A stretch of 36,573 bases of DNA from Rubrivivax sp. (GCA_021298085.1 JAJTDE010000034.1:1-36573); one strand, 5' to 3'. Counted from the first letter of the stretch, positions 1-9,445 are shown. The notes: generated from the sequence alone by a model not told the origin. Program-made: numbers and translations.

Positions 1-4
1 GCCC

Positions 5-856
5 ATGACGATCAGCTTGAAGACCCCTGCCGAGATCGAAGGCATGCGCCGCGCCTGCCGCCTGGCCAGTGAAGTGCTGGATTACCTCACACCCTTTGTG
101 ACGGTTGGCACCACCACGAAGCCGATCGATCACCTGGCCCACGACTACATGGTCAACGTCCAGGGCGGCATTCCCGCCACGCTGGGCTATGCGCCTCAAG
201 GCTACCCGCCCTACCCGGCGTCCCTGTGCACCTCGCTCAACGACGTGGTGTGCCACGGCATCCCTGACGACAGGCCCCTGAAAGACGGCGACATCGTCAA
301 CATCGACGTCACGGTCATCAAGGATGGCTGGCACGGCGACAACAGCCGCATGTTTGTGCTGGGCAATGCGTCCATCGCGGCGCGCCGTCTGTGCACGGTG
401 GCGTTTGAATCGATGTGGAAGGGCATCCTGAAGGTCAAGCCGGGCGCGCGCCTGGGTGACATCGGCCACGCCATCCAGACCTATGCCGAACACCACGGGT
501 TCTCCGTCGTCCGCGAGTTCTGCGGCCACGGCGTCGGCGCGCGCTTCCACGAAGAGCCGCAGGTGCTGCACTATGGCCGCCCGGGAACGCTGGAAACGCT
601 GCAGGCCGGCATGACCTTCACCATCGAACCGATGATCAACGCCGGCCGGCGCGACATCAAGGAAGACCGCAAGGGCGGCCGCCCGTACGACGGCTGGACC
701 ATCGTCACCCGCGACCGCTCGCTGTCAGCCCAGTGGGAACACACCGTGCTGGTCACCGACACCGGGTTTGAAGTCCTGACACTGTCTGCCGGCAGCCCGG
801 AACTCCCCGAATTTGTCAAGGCGTCGGGCCTCGCACCCGCGCCGGTCCTGGCCTGA
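5..856 (+). CDS. map: Methionine aminopeptidase, type I
   Basis: Removes the initiator methionine from nascent cytosolic proteins, using two divalent metal ions. The 283-residue product has every metal and substrate residue of the M24A family in order: H84 (VCHGIP), D101 (VNIDVT), D112 (HGDNSRMF), H175 (CGHGVG), H182 (FHEEP), E208 (TIEPM) and E245 (QWEHTVL). It is about 20 residues longer than E. coli Map at the C-terminus, where the tail is Pro/Ala-rich and probably disordered. The ATG at position 5 is the natural start because MxISLKTPAEIEGMR is the usual N-terminus, but the ribosome binding site lies outside the window. It ends 5 bases before glnD, so the two are probably cotranscribed; a map-glnD order is common in Burkholderiales. 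Confidence 0.97.
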   Translation: MTISLKTPAEIEGMRRACRLASEVLDYLTPFVTVGTTTKPIDHLAHDYMVNVQGGIPATLGYAPQGYPPYPASLCTSLNDVVCHGIPDDRPLKDGDIVNIDVTVIKDGWHGDNSRMFVLGNASIAARRLCTVAFESMWKGILKVKPGARLGDIGHAIQTYAEHHGFSVVREFCGHGVGARFHEEPQVLHYGRPGTLETLQAGMTFTIEPMINAGRRDIKEDRKGGRPYDGWTIVTRDRSLSAQWEHTVLVTDTGFEVLTLSAGSPELPEFVKASGLAPAPVLA

Positions 857-861
857 CCGGC

Positions 862-3489
862 ATGGAGATGCGCGCCGCCACACCGGCCGCGTCCCAGCCC
901 CTGACGGTGGCTGATCTGCGCAGCCGCTTCAAGGCCGGCAAGCAGGGCCTGCTGGAACACTTCGCCACGGCGCGTCCTTCGGCCTCGGGTGCGGTTCGGC
1001 TGCTGCGCGGCCTCACCCGCCACGTGGATGACACGCTGCAGGCCCTGTGGGCTCTGCAGCCAATGCCCGCCGGCGCAGCACTGGTGGCCGTGGGTGGTTA
1101 CGGGCGTGGTGAGCTCTTCCCCTATTCCGACGTCGACGTCCTGCTGCTGATCCCGGAGGACCTGGACTCCACCGCCCCCATCGAGGCCTTCATCACCGAC
1201 TGCTGGGATGTGGGCCTGGAGATCGGTTCCTCGGTGCGCACCGTGGCCGAGTGTGTCAGCGAAGCCCAGCGCGACGTCACCATCCAGACGGCGCTGCTCG
1301 AGTCACGCCTGGTGGCCGGCGCACGCAAGACGATGCAGGCCTTCAAGACGGCCACGGAAGCTGCCATGGACACCGCGGCCTTCCTGCGCGCCAAGACACT
1401 GGAGATGCAGCAGCGGCACACGAAGTTTGAAGGCACACCCTACTCGCTCGAGCCCAACTGCAAGGAAAGCCCGGGCGGCCTGCGAGACCTGCAGGTGCTG
1501 GTGTGGATTGCGCGCGCCGCCGGCCTGGGCCGCACCTGGGCCGAGATGGCGGCCAAGGGCCTGCTCACGCCCTTTGAGGTCGCACAGCTGAACAAGCACG
1601 AAGGCACGGTCAAGCTGATTCGCGCCCGGCTGCACGCCGTCGCTCGCCGCCGCGAGGACCGCCTCGTCTTTGACCTGCAGACGGCGGTGGCCGACAGCTT
1701 TGGCTACAAGTCGTCCCGGGTGCAGCGCTCGTCCGAAGTGCTGATGCACCGCTACTACTGGGCCGCCAAGGCAGTCACCCAGCTCAACCAGACATTGCTG
1801 CTCAACCTCGAGGAACGCATCCTCGGTTCGGCCAACGCCCCGATGCGGCCGATCAACGCCCGCTTCCTTGACAGAGCCGGCATGCTTGAGGTCGCGCACG
1901 ACAACCTCTACGTTGAGAACCCGCACGCCATCCTGGAAACCTTCCTGGTGTTCCAGCAGACGCCAGGCATCAAGGGCCTGTCAGCGCGCACCCTGCGCGC
2001 CCTCTACAACTCGCGCAACGTGATGGACGGCCGCTTCCGGCGCGACCCGCTCAACCGCGAGCTGTTCATGGACATCCTGCGGCAGCCCCACAACCTCACG
2101 CACGCCTTCAGGCTGATGAACCAGACCTCGGTGCTGGGGCGTTACCTGTGGGTGTTCCGCCGCATCGTCGGCCGGATGCAGCACGACCTGTTCCATGTCT
2201 ACACGGTCGATCAGCACATCCTGATGGTGCTGCGCAACGTGCGCCGCTTCTTCATCCCTGAGCACGCCCACGAATACCCCTTCTGCTCCCAGTTGGCCTC
2301 CCAGTGGGACGAGCCCTGGATCCTGTACGTGGCGGCGCTGTTCCACGACGTGGCCAAGGGCCGTGGTGGCGATCACAGCGACCTGGGCGCCTCCGAGGTG
2401 CGGCGCTTCTGCAAGGACCACGACATCCCCCGCAGCGACACCCAGCTCATCGAGTTCCTGGTGAAGGAACACCTCACGATGAGCCGCATCGCCCAGAAGG
2501 AAGACCTCAGCGACGCCGACGTCATCACCGCCTTCGCCAAGCGTGTGGGCGACATCCGGCGGCTGACCGCCCTCTACCTGCTGACCGTCGCCGACATCCG
2601 CGGCACCAGCCCGAAGGTCTGGAACGCCTGGAAAGGCAAGCTGCTCGAAGACCTCTACCGGCTCACCGCACGTGCATTGGGTGGCACTCGCCCGAACGTG
2701 GACGCCGACATCGAGAACCGCAAGGCCGATGCGCGCCAACTGCTGGCCCTGCACTCGGCGTTGCCCGGCACCGAAGAGCCGCTGTGGAAGACGCTGGACA
2801 TCGGCTACTTTGCGCGCCATGACGCCAACGACATCGCCTGGCATGCACGCATGCTGTGGCGCCACCTCGACGCGAAGCACCCGGTGGTGGTGGCGCGACT
2901 GTCGTCGGTGGGCGACGGCCTGCAGGTGCTGGTGTTCTCGCCCGACCGCCGCGACCTCTTCGCCCGCATCTGCGGCTACTTCGACAGCGCTGGCTTCAGC
3001 ATCCAGGACGCCAAGGTCCATACCACCCGCAACGGCTATGCGCTCGACACCTTCCAGGTGCTCAGCACCACGATGGGCGCGGATATCGGTGCGGCCGAGT
3101 ACCGCAGCCTGATCCCGCTGGTGGAAGCGCAGGCCGCCGCCGCCCTGGCCAGCGACGGCCCGCTGCCCGACCCCGCCAAGACCCGCGTCTCACGCCGCGT
3201 GCGCAGCTTCCCCGTCGTGCCGCGGGTGTCGCTGACACCCGATGAGCGCGCCCAGCGCTGGCTGCTCACTGTCAGCGCGAGCGACCGTTCCGGCCTGCTG
3301 TACGCCATCGCCCGCGTGCTGGCGCGCCACCAGGTCAACCTGCAACTCGCCAAGGTCAGCACCCTGGGTGAACGGGTGGAAGACACCTTCCTGGTGGACG
3401 GCAGTGCGCTCCAGCAATCCAAGGCGCAGCTGCAGATCGAGAGCGAACTGCTCGACGCGGTGGCTGACGGCCTGCCGCCGGCGCGGTGA
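862..3489 (+). CDS. glnD: Bifunctional uridylyltransferase/uridylyl-removing enzyme (PII)
   Basis: Senses glutamine and adds or removes UMP on PII proteins (GlnB/GlnK), the top of the nitrogen-regulation cascade. The 875-residue protein has the full family architecture. A nucleotidyltransferase domain carries GGYGRGELFPYSDVDVLLL from about residue 78, with the two catalytic aspartates in SDVD. A central HD domain (LFHDVAKG, about residue 493) catalyses UMP removal. Two C-terminal ACT domains follow (about 690-760 and 799-870, the latter starting RWLLTVSASDRSGLL) and bind glutamine. Length matches the usual 850-900 residues. The ATG at 862 is used; a second ATG two codons later is equally possible. 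It starts 5 bases after map, implying translational coupling. Confidence 0.97.
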   Translation: MEMRAATPAASQPLTVADLRSRFKAGKQGLLEHFATARPSASGAVRLLRGLTRHVDDTLQALWALQPMPAGAALVAVGGYGRGELFPYSDVDVLLLIPEDLDSTAPIEAFITDCWDVGLEIGSSVRTVAECVSEAQRDVTIQTALLESRLVAGARKTMQAFKTATEAAMDTAAFLRAKTLEMQQRHTKFEGTPYSLEPNCKESPGGLRDLQVLVWIARAAGLGRTWAEMAAKGLLTPFEVAQLNKHEGTVKLIRARLHAVARRREDRLVFDLQTAVADSFGYKSSRVQRSSEVLMHRYYWAAKAVTQLNQTLLLNLEERILGSANAPMRPINARFLDRAGMLEVAHDNLYVENPHAILETFLVFQQTPGIKGLSARTLRALYNSRNVMDGRFRRDPLNRELFMDILRQPHNLTHAFRLMNQTSVLGRYLWVFRRIVGRMQHDLFHVYTVDQHILMVLRNVRRFFIPEHAHEYPFCSQLASQWDEPWILYVAALFHDVAKGRGGDHSDLGASEVRRFCKDHDIPRSDTQLIEFLVKEHLTMSRIAQKEDLSDADVITAFAKRVGDIRRLTALYLLTVADIRGTSPKVWNAWKGKLLEDLYRLTARALGGTRPNVDADIENRKADARQLLALHSALPGTEEPLWKTLDIGYFARHDANDIAWHARMLWRHLDAKHPVVVARLSSVGDGLQVLVFSPDRRDLFARICGYFDSAGFSIQDAKVHTTRNGYALDTFQVLSTTMGADIGAAEYRSLIPLVEAQAAAALASDGPLPDPAKTRVSRRVRSFPVVPRVSLTPDERAQRWLLTVSASDRSGLLYAIARVLARHQVNLQLAKVSTLGERVEDTFLVDGSALQQSKAQLQIESELLDAVADGLPPAR

Positions 3490-3537
3490 GCCACGTCCCC
3501 CCGATCACCGCCGTACCGATACCGACACCACCCTCTC

Positions 3538-4638
3538 ATGCCCCTGGTTCGCCTGCCCTGGCCTGACGTTCAGGCCCGCATGGCCCGCTTCTCCGCCGTC
3601 ATCGACGCCCGCAGCGAAAGCGAGTTTGCGGAAGACCACCTGCCCGGCGCGGTGAACTGGCCCACGCTGAACGACGCCGAACGCCACCGCATCGGCACGC
3701 TGTACAAGCAGGTCTCCGCCTTCGAGGCGCGCAAGCAAGGCGCGGTGTGCGCAGCCGCCAACATCGCCCGGCACCTCGAGCGTGAGGGACCCGGGCTGCA
3801 GCGCGACTGGAAGCCGCTGGTCTATTGCTGGCGCGGAGGGCAGCGCTCCGGTTCGCTGGCCCTGGTGCTTTCACAGATCGGCTTTGAGGTCACGGTCCTG
3901 GAGCAGGGCTACCGTGGTTTCAGGCGCCATGTCCTGGACGCGCTCACCACGTCGGCGCAGCCCTTCAGCCTTGAGGTGCTGTGCGGCACCACCGGCAGCG
4001 GCAAGAGCCGCCTGCTCGAAGCGCTGCAGGCTGCCGGCGCCCAGGTACTCGACCTCGAGGCCCTGGCCAGCCACCGGGGTTCCGTGCTGGGCGAACTGCC
4101 CCAGGCCCAGCCCAGTCAGAAAGCCTTCGAGACCGCGGTATGGCAGGCGCTGCAACACCTGGATGCCAGCCAGCCCGTTTGGGTGGAAGCCGAAAGCCGG
4201 ACGATCGGCCGGCTGCGGGTACCGGAAGCCTTGACCGAGCGCATGCGCGCCTCACGCTGCTGGCGAGTCGAGGTCCCGCTGGCCGAACGGGTGCGTTTTC
4301 TGCTGCGCGAGTACGCCCACCACTGCGACGCCGTGGACACCTTCTGCAGCCGCCTGGACGCACTGCGCGACATCCAGGGGCACCAGGTCATCGACGCCTG
4401 GCAGCAGGCCGCCCGCGCCGGCCAGTGGCCACAGGTGGTGGAAGAACTCCTGCTGCGCCACTATGACCCGGTCTACCTGAAGTCCATGGCGCGCAACTTC
4501 ACGCAGTACGCCCAGGCGGTGCCGCTCAGCTTGCACAGCCTGGATGCAGGTCCCTTGGCCATTGCCGCCAGCCAACTGCGTCACGAGTGCCCCACACACC
4601 GGGGGCCGTCACTGGAGGGGCCCCAGACCGACGACTGA
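3538..4638 (+). CDS. mnmH: tRNA 2-selenouridine/geranyl-2-thiouridine synthase
   Basis: Converts 2-thiouridine at the wobble position (U34) of tRNAs for Lys, Glu and Gln to 2-selenouridine through a geranylated intermediate, using selenophosphate from SelD. The 366-residue product has an N-terminal rhodanese domain with the catalytic cysteine C97 in VYCWRGGQRSGS, the signature of the family. A P-loop domain with Walker A GTTGSGKS (about residues 150-157) follows, as in SelU/YbbB. Length is typical (E. coli 364). It begins 48 bases after glnD on the same strand. No selD, selA or selC is visible here, so whether selenium is available cannot be judged from this window. Confidence 0.95.
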   Translation: MPLVRLPWPDVQARMARFSAVIDARSESEFAEDHLPGAVNWPTLNDAERHRIGTLYKQVSAFEARKQGAVCAAANIARHLEREGPGLQRDWKPLVYCWRGGQRSGSLALVLSQIGFEVTVLEQGYRGFRRHVLDALTTSAQPFSLEVLCGTTGSGKSRLLEALQAAGAQVLDLEALASHRGSVLGELPQAQPSQKAFETAVWQALQHLDASQPVWVEAESRTIGRLRVPEALTERMRASRCWRVEVPLAERVRFLLREYAHHCDAVDTFCSRLDALRDIQGHQVIDAWQQAARAGQWPQVVEELLLRHYDPVYLKSMARNFTQYAQAVPLSLHSLDAGPLAIAASQLRHECPTHRGPSLEGPQTDD

Positions 4639-4700
4639 AAACCCCGCTGCTAGACTGATTTCTCCTCGCGGTTGGGGCGGGGCAGAACAGCAAGCAGCAC

Positions 4701-6917
4701 ATGACAAACACTTCGGACACCACCGCATCTGACGCGGTTCCTGCAGGCCCTGCGGGGGCCGCTTTCCTGCAGCCATCACCACGGTGGGGCGTACTGGCGG
4801 GCGCCCTGGCAGCCTTGGCGCTCCCGGCCTCGGCCTGGCTCTCGCCCAAGATTGACGCGGTCTGGAGCCTGGTGCTGGCCGTGGTGCTGCCGGCCAGCAT
4901 GCTGCAGGCGCCCATCCTGCCCTGGAGCAGCCTGGGCTGGAGCGCCACGCTCTGGGCGACGGTGATCGTCGCGCTGATGGCCGTGTCGTCCGGGCCGTGG
5001 CACGGCCCGCGCATCACCGCGCTGGGCGCCGCCTTCAGCACGCTGCTGCTGAGCCTGAGTGTGATGGGCCGCGCCTTCTCTTCGGCCGAGACCCAGCCCC
5101 TGCTGTGCCTGGTGGCGCTGTGGGGCGGCGTCGGTGGCCGTTATGCGTTCGAGCTGTGGCAGCGCTGGAGCGAGCGTCGCCAGGCGGCCCACCAGCGCGC
5201 CGTGCGCCTGGCGGTGCAGCAGGCCCGCGCCGACTTTCTGCAGCAGGTGGCCCGCGACCTGCGCACGCCCATCCACTCCGTGGTGGGCGTGGCTGACCTG
5301 CTCGCCGAGACCGCGCTCGACCTGGACCAGCGCCGCCACATGACGGTCTTCAAGCGCTCGGCCGACGCCCTCACCCGCCTGGTGGAAGACCTGGGTGACC
5401 TGGCCAAGATGGAGAACCACCGCGTGAGCTTGAAGCCGGCACCGATCGGCCTGGTCACGCTGCTGCACGAACAGATCAACGCGCTGCGCAGCGAGGCCGA
5501 CGCCAAGGGGCTGCAGCTCCAGCTCAGCCTGTCGTCTGACCTGCCGCGAACCGTCCATGGCGACGTCCGCAGGCTGTCGCAAGTGCTCTCCCAGGTGCTG
5601 GGCCAAGCGGTCCGCAGCACCCGGCAGGGCCGCATCAGCGTGGAGGTCAGGCCCCATGCGCGCCACTCCGACATGGTGCGTTTCACGGTCACGGACACAC
5701 GCCTGTGCCCGCTGACGGGCCGCCTGGCCACTCTGTTGGAACCCTTTGAGAACCCACGCGCCGACGGCAAGCCACGCGAATCGGCCATCGGCCAGGCCTT
5801 GTCAGAACGGCTGGTCGAACTGATGGGCGGCAAGCTCACCACCCGCCAGACGGAGGGCAAGGGCTGCTGCGTGATCTTCAGTGTGCTGCTGCCGGCCCAG
5901 GCGCCTGGCCCCATGACGACACCTGCACCGGGCGCTGTACCGCACGCCACCGCCAAGGTCAGCGCGGCCTCCGCCAACCAGCAGGCCCCTGCACCGGCCA
6001 GGCCGACGGCTGTCCAGTCGAACGAGCCTGCATCGGCCACGCCAACGACAGGCGCAGCCGAACAGGTCACCGTGCTGCTGGTCGACGACAACTACTCGAC
6101 ACGCGAGCTGATCGAGTCGATGCTGGACCGCAAGCGCTTCACCGTGCTGCCCTGCTCCAACGGCCGAGAAGCCCTGGAAGCCTTGAACCTGACGGCCTTC
6201 GATATGGTCCTCATGGACCTGGAGATGCCGGAACTGGACGGCTGGTCTGCGATCCGCATCCTGCGCCGCCAGGAAGTGGAGCGAAAGCTGCGCCGTACGC
6301 CGGTTATTGCACTGGGCACTGCCCCTTTTGAGACCGAACGCCAGAAAGCCCTGGAGGCCGGGTTTGACGAACACCTGTGCAAGCCGCTGCGCAAGAGCCG
6401 CCTGCTGGACCACATCGCCCGCCTGCTGGCCCAGCCGCCCAAGCACAGTACCGTGGCCCCCGCTGACGCCAACCCGCTGCGCTACGAGCAGAGCGACGCG
6501 CTGAACCTGCTCAGCCAGGATGGCATGGTGGACGTGCGCACCTCGGTGGACCACCTGGGCGGTGACGCTGGTGTCTACCTGGACGCCATCGAGCACCTGG
6601 CCCCGGCCCTCGGCAACTGGCCCGCGCGCTTCCGCGACGCCCTTTCCCGCCAGGAGACCGAGCGTGCACGCCAGATGGCCCTGGACATGCAGGGCATCCT
6701 GGAGATTGTGGGCGCCGTTCCGTGCGCCGCGGCGCTCGGCCGCATGGCCGACGTGCTGGCCCAGCAGGACAAGTCCAGCGGCTCATACGCGGCCGCGTTG
6801 GGTGACCTGGACGGCTACCTGCTGCCGCTGCTGGCCGCGCTGCAGCAGGCCGCGGAAAAGATCCGCGCCGGGCGCGCCTTGTCCAGCAAAGAACAAGGGC
6901 ACAACTCGGCTTCTTGA
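4701..6917 (+). CDS. Membrane hybrid histidine-kinase-like protein with degenerate kinase and Hpt domains and intact receiver
   Basis: 738 residues resembling a BarA-type hybrid sensor kinase. Residues about 25-150 contain four or five hydrophobic membrane segments. A HisKA-like region follows (FLQQVARDLRTPIHSVVGV), but the expected Ser-His-Glu is Ala-Arg-Asp, with Arg185 at the phospho-acceptor position. The ATPase domain is also eroded: the N-box asparagine is replaced by Gln302 (VLGQAVRST), and the DxGxG and GxGxG loops read TDTRLCPL and ESAIGQAL. An Ala/Pro/Thr linker (about 395-450) leads to a receiver domain with LLVDDN and phospho-acceptor D506 (LMDLEMPELDGW) plus the conserved Lys (LCKPLRK). 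The C-terminal Hpt-like domain has ALDMQG where AHxLKG is expected, so its histidine is Leu661. Only the receiver aspartate looks usable. It lies between mnmH and the convergent phbB. It could be a pseudokinase or a receiver-based scaffold; function unknown. Confidence 0.8.
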   Translation: MTNTSDTTASDAVPAGPAGAAFLQPSPRWGVLAGALAALALPASAWLSPKIDAVWSLVLAVVLPASMLQAPILPWSSLGWSATLWATVIVALMAVSSGPWHGPRITALGAAFSTLLLSLSVMGRAFSSAETQPLLCLVALWGGVGGRYAFELWQRWSERRQAAHQRAVRLAVQQARADFLQQVARDLRTPIHSVVGVADLLAETALDLDQRRHMTVFKRSADALTRLVEDLGDLAKMENHRVSLKPAPIGLVTLLHEQINALRSEADAKGLQLQLSLSSDLPRTVHGDVRRLSQVLSQVLGQAVRSTRQGRISVEVRPHARHSDMVRFTVTDTRLCPLTGRLATLLEPFENPRADGKPRESAIGQALSERLVELMGGKLTTRQTEGKGCCVIFSVLLPAQAPGPMTTPAPGAVPHATAKVSAASANQQAPAPARPTAVQSNEPASATPTTGAAEQVTVLLVDDNYSTRELIESMLDRKRFTVLPCSNGREALEALNLTAFDMVLMDLEMPELDGWSAIRILRRQEVERKLRRTPVIALGTAPFETERQKALEAGFDEHLCKPLRKSRLLDHIARLLAQPPKHSTVAPADANPLRYEQSDALNLLSQDGMVDVRTSVDHLGGDAGVYLDAIEHLAPALGNWPARFRDALSRQETERARQMALDMQGILEIVGAVPCAAALGRMADVLAQQDKSSGSYAAALGDLDGYLLPLLAALQQAAEKIRAGRALSSKEQGHNSAS

Positions 6918-6971
6918 ACCGCCGAGTGAAGCCAGGAGGAGCCGGCGCGACAGACGCTGCCGGAGTCGTGG

Positions 6972-7004
6972 CGGGAAGTTGCCCTGCTGAAGGGCAACTT
7001 CCCG
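6972..7004. terminator. Stem-loop between convergent genes
   Basis: A perfect inverted repeat, CGGGAAGTTGCCCT (6972-6985) and its complement (6991-7004) around a 5-base GCTGA loop, lies between the stop of the hybrid kinase gene (6917) and the stop of phbB (7012). Its position suggests a bidirectional transcription end or RNA-stabilising hairpin. Neither strand has a U-tract after the stem, so it is not a classical intrinsic terminator. Confidence 0.5.
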
Positions 7005-7011
7005 TGCGCAC

Positions 7012-7749
7012 TCAACCCATGTGCAGGCCGCCGTTGCAGGAGAAGTCAGCACCCGTGGTGAAGCCGCTGTCCTCGCCGGCCAGCCAGGCCACCACAGAGC
7101 CAATCTCCTCCGGCGTGCCCAGGCGCTTCACCGGGATGGTGGCCACGATCTTTTCCAGCACTTCGGGCTTGATCGCGCGGACCATGTCGGTGCCAATGTA
7201 GCCCGGGCTCACGGTGTTCACCGTCACGCCCTTGGCAGCCAGTTCCTGGGCCAGGGCCATCGTGAAGCCGTGCATCCCGGCCTTGGCGGCCGAGTAGTTG
7301 GTCTGGCCGGCCTGGCCTTTCTCGCCGTTGACCGAGCTGATCTGGATGATGCGGCCCCACCCTTTTTCCACCATGCCCGGCACCACCTGCTTGGTGACGT
7401 TGAACATGCTGTTGAGGTTGGTGTCGATGACCATCTTCCAGTCTTCGGGCGTCATCTTCAGGAACATGCGGTCCTTGGTGATGCCGGCGTTGTTCACCAG
7501 AACATCCACCTGGCCGTGTTCGGCAATGGCGGCCTGGAAGGCAGCCACGGTGCTGTCCCAATCGGCCACATTGCCGACGCTGGCGAAGAACGTGTAGCCC
7601 AGGGCCTTCTGCTCATTGAGCCACTTGTTGAAGTCGCGGCTGGGGCCACAGCCCGCAATGACCTTGAACCCTTCACGCGCCAGCCGCTGGCAGATGGCGG
7701 TACCGATGCCGCCCATGCCGCCTGTTACGTAAGCCACTTTCTGTGCCAT
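7012..7749 (-). CDS. phbB: Acetoacetyl-CoA reductase (NADPH), PHB synthesis
   Basis: Reduces acetoacetyl-CoA to (R)-3-hydroxybutyryl-CoA, the monomer for PHB synthase. The 245-residue short-chain dehydrogenase begins MAQKVAYVTGGMGGIG, with the glycine-rich nucleotide-binding motif. The catalytic Ser-Tyr-Lys set is in ISSVNGEKGQAGQTNYSAAK, and the Q-x-N-Y-S-A-A-K pattern and VNTVSPGYIGTDMV are typical of PhaB/PhbB rather than FabG. Start is the ATG at 7749, preceded by AAGGAG seven bases upstream. It follows phaC by 46 bases on the same strand and is surely in one transcript with it. The ketothiolase gene phaA, often between or beside these genes, is absent here. Confidence 0.96.
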   Translation of the reverse strand: MAQKVAYVTGGMGGIGTAICQRLAREGFKVIAGCGPSRDFNKWLNEQKALGYTFFASVGNVADWDSTVAAFQAAIAEHGQVDVLVNNAGITKDRMFLKMTPEDWKMVIDTNLNSMFNVTKQVVPGMVEKGWGRIIQISSVNGEKGQAGQTNYSAAKAGMHGFTMALAQELAAKGVTVNTVSPGYIGTDMVRAIKPEVLEKIVATIPVKRLGTPEEIGSVVAWLAGEDSGFTTGADFSCNGGLHMG

Positions 7750-7795
7750 TGCTCTGCTCCTTGTGTTGAATGAATCACTCAGGCTGGACCCGGCG

Positions 7796-9445
7796 TCATG
7801 CCGTGGCCTTGGCCTTTACATAGCGCCCGGGTGCGGGCTCGATGACCTTGCGGGTGCGGTTGCCGTAAGCCTTGGGTGCCGCCACCTGCTTGCCGCCATG
7901 CGGCGCCAGCCAGCGAGACCAATCCGGCCACCAGCTGCCGGGGACTTCCTGGGCCGTGGCGAACCAGTCGTCGGACGACTCGGGCAGCTGGCTGTTGACC
8001 CAATGGCTGCGCTTCTTGGCCGCCGGCGGGTTGATGACACCGGCGATGTGACCCGAGGCACCCAGCACAAACCGGCGTGGCCCCTTGAGCAGTGGCACCG
8101 AGCGGTAAGCCGCCGCCCAGGGCACGATGTGGTCTTCGCGCGAGCCATAGATGTAGACGGGGCAGCGGATGGCGCCCAGGTCGACCTTCTCGCCACAGAC
8201 CGTCAGCCGCTTCGGCAGCTTGAGTTCGTTCTGCAGGTAGGTATGACGCAGGTACCAGCAATACATCGGGCCCGGCAGGTTGGTGGAGTCGCCGTTCCAG
8301 TACAGCAGGTCAAACGGCGGCGGTGCTTCACCCTTGAGGTAGTTGCCCACCACATAGTTCCAGACCAGGTCGTTCGGGCGCAGGAAACTGAAGGTGGTGG
8401 CCAGCTCCTGGCCCTTGAGCAGGCCGGGGCCTGACGGCGCAGCCTCACCCAGCGTCATCTCGCGCAGCTTGACGGCGGCCTCGTCCACGAAGATGTCCAG
8501 CACGCCGGTGTCGGCGAAGTCCAGCAGGGTCGTCAGCAGGGTCATCGACTGTGCCGGGTGCTCACCACGTGCCGCCAGCACGGCCAGCGCAGTGGACAGG
8601 ATGGTCCCACCGACGCAGAAGCCCAGGGTGTTGAGCGTCGACGCGCCGGTGATGGCCAGCGTTTCGCGGATGGCGGTGATGGGGCCCTTGTCGATGTAGT
8701 CGTCCCAGCCGTAGGACTTGAGCGAATCGTCGGGGTTGCGCCAGCTGACCACAAACAGGCGGTGGCCGTTTTCCACCGTGTAGCGGATCACCGAGTTCTC
8801 GGGCTGCAGGTCGAGGATGTAGTACTTGTTGATGCAGGGCGGCACAAACAGCATCGGCCGCTCATGCACCTTGGCTGTGAGCGGCTTGTACTCGATGAGC
8901 TGGAACAGCTCGTTTTCGAAGACCACGGCGCCCTCGGTGGTGGCGACATTGCGCCCCACCTCGAAAGCCGATTCGTCGGTCTGCGAGACATGCCCCTTCT
9001 GCACATCGGCCAGCAGCTGCGACATGCCCTTCTTCAGGCTCTCGCCCTGGGTCTCGAGCGCCAGCTTCAGCGCCTCGGGGTTGGTGACCAGGTAGTTGCT
9101 GGGGCTGGCCGCATCGATCCACTGCTGCACACCGAAGCGCAGCCGAGCCTTGGACTTCGGGTCGGCTTCGACGGCTTCGGCCATGGCCATCAGCGTGCGC
9201 GCATTCAGCAAGTACATCTGCGCCGTGAAGGCGGCAGCGGGGTTCTCTGTCCAGGCGCTGGCCGAGAAGCGGCGGTCTTTCAGCGGCTGCCGCGGTGCGG
9301 CCGCACCAGCCCCGGTGGCTGAGCCGAGCGATTCGTTCCACAGCCGGGTGGCTTCCTGGACGTAGGTGGCCTGCAACTGGCTGAACGCCTGCCCGAAGGC
9401 TTGCATGGATTCGGCGGACGGGGCCTGGCCTGACGGTACTTTCAC
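7796..9445 (-). CDS. phaC: Class I poly(3-hydroxyalkanoate) polymerase
   Basis: Polymerises (R)-3-hydroxybutyryl-CoA into PHB at the granule surface. The 549-residue protein has the PhaC N-terminal domain and an alpha/beta-hydrolase core with the lipase-like box GFCVGG (nucleophile C277), D438 in GSREDHIVPW and H466 in GASGHIAGVINPP. The spacings C-161-D-28-H equal those known for the Cupriavidus necator enzyme (C319, D480, H508). FVVSWRNPD is also characteristic. It is about 40 residues shorter than the C. necator protein at the N-terminus, a region variable in the family. The start is a GTG at 9445, supported by AGGAGA about seven bases upstream; no ATG lies nearby in frame. First gene of a phaC-phbB unit. 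Confidence 0.97.
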   Translation of the reverse strand: MKVPSGQAPSAESMQAFGQAFSQLQATYVQEATRLWNESLGSATGAGAAAPRQPLKDRRFSASAWTENPAAAFTAQMYLLNARTLMAMAEAVEADPKSKARLRFGVQQWIDAASPSNYLVTNPEALKLALETQGESLKKGMSQLLADVQKGHVSQTDESAFEVGRNVATTEGAVVFENELFQLIEYKPLTAKVHERPMLFVPPCINKYYILDLQPENSVIRYTVENGHRLFVVSWRNPDDSLKSYGWDDYIDKGPITAIRETLAITGASTLNTLGFCVGGTILSTALAVLAARGEHPAQSMTLLTTLLDFADTGVLDIFVDEAAVKLREMTLGEAAPSGPGLLKGQELATTFSFLRPNDLVWNYVVGNYLKGEAPPPFDLLYWNGDSTNLPGPMYCWYLRHTYLQNELKLPKRLTVCGEKVDLGAIRCPVYIYGSREDHIVPWAAAYRSVPLLKGPRRFVLGASGHIAGVINPPAAKKRSHWVNSQLPESSDDWFATAQEVPGSWWPDWSRWLAPHGGKQVAAPKAYGNRTRKVIEPAPGRYVKAKATA

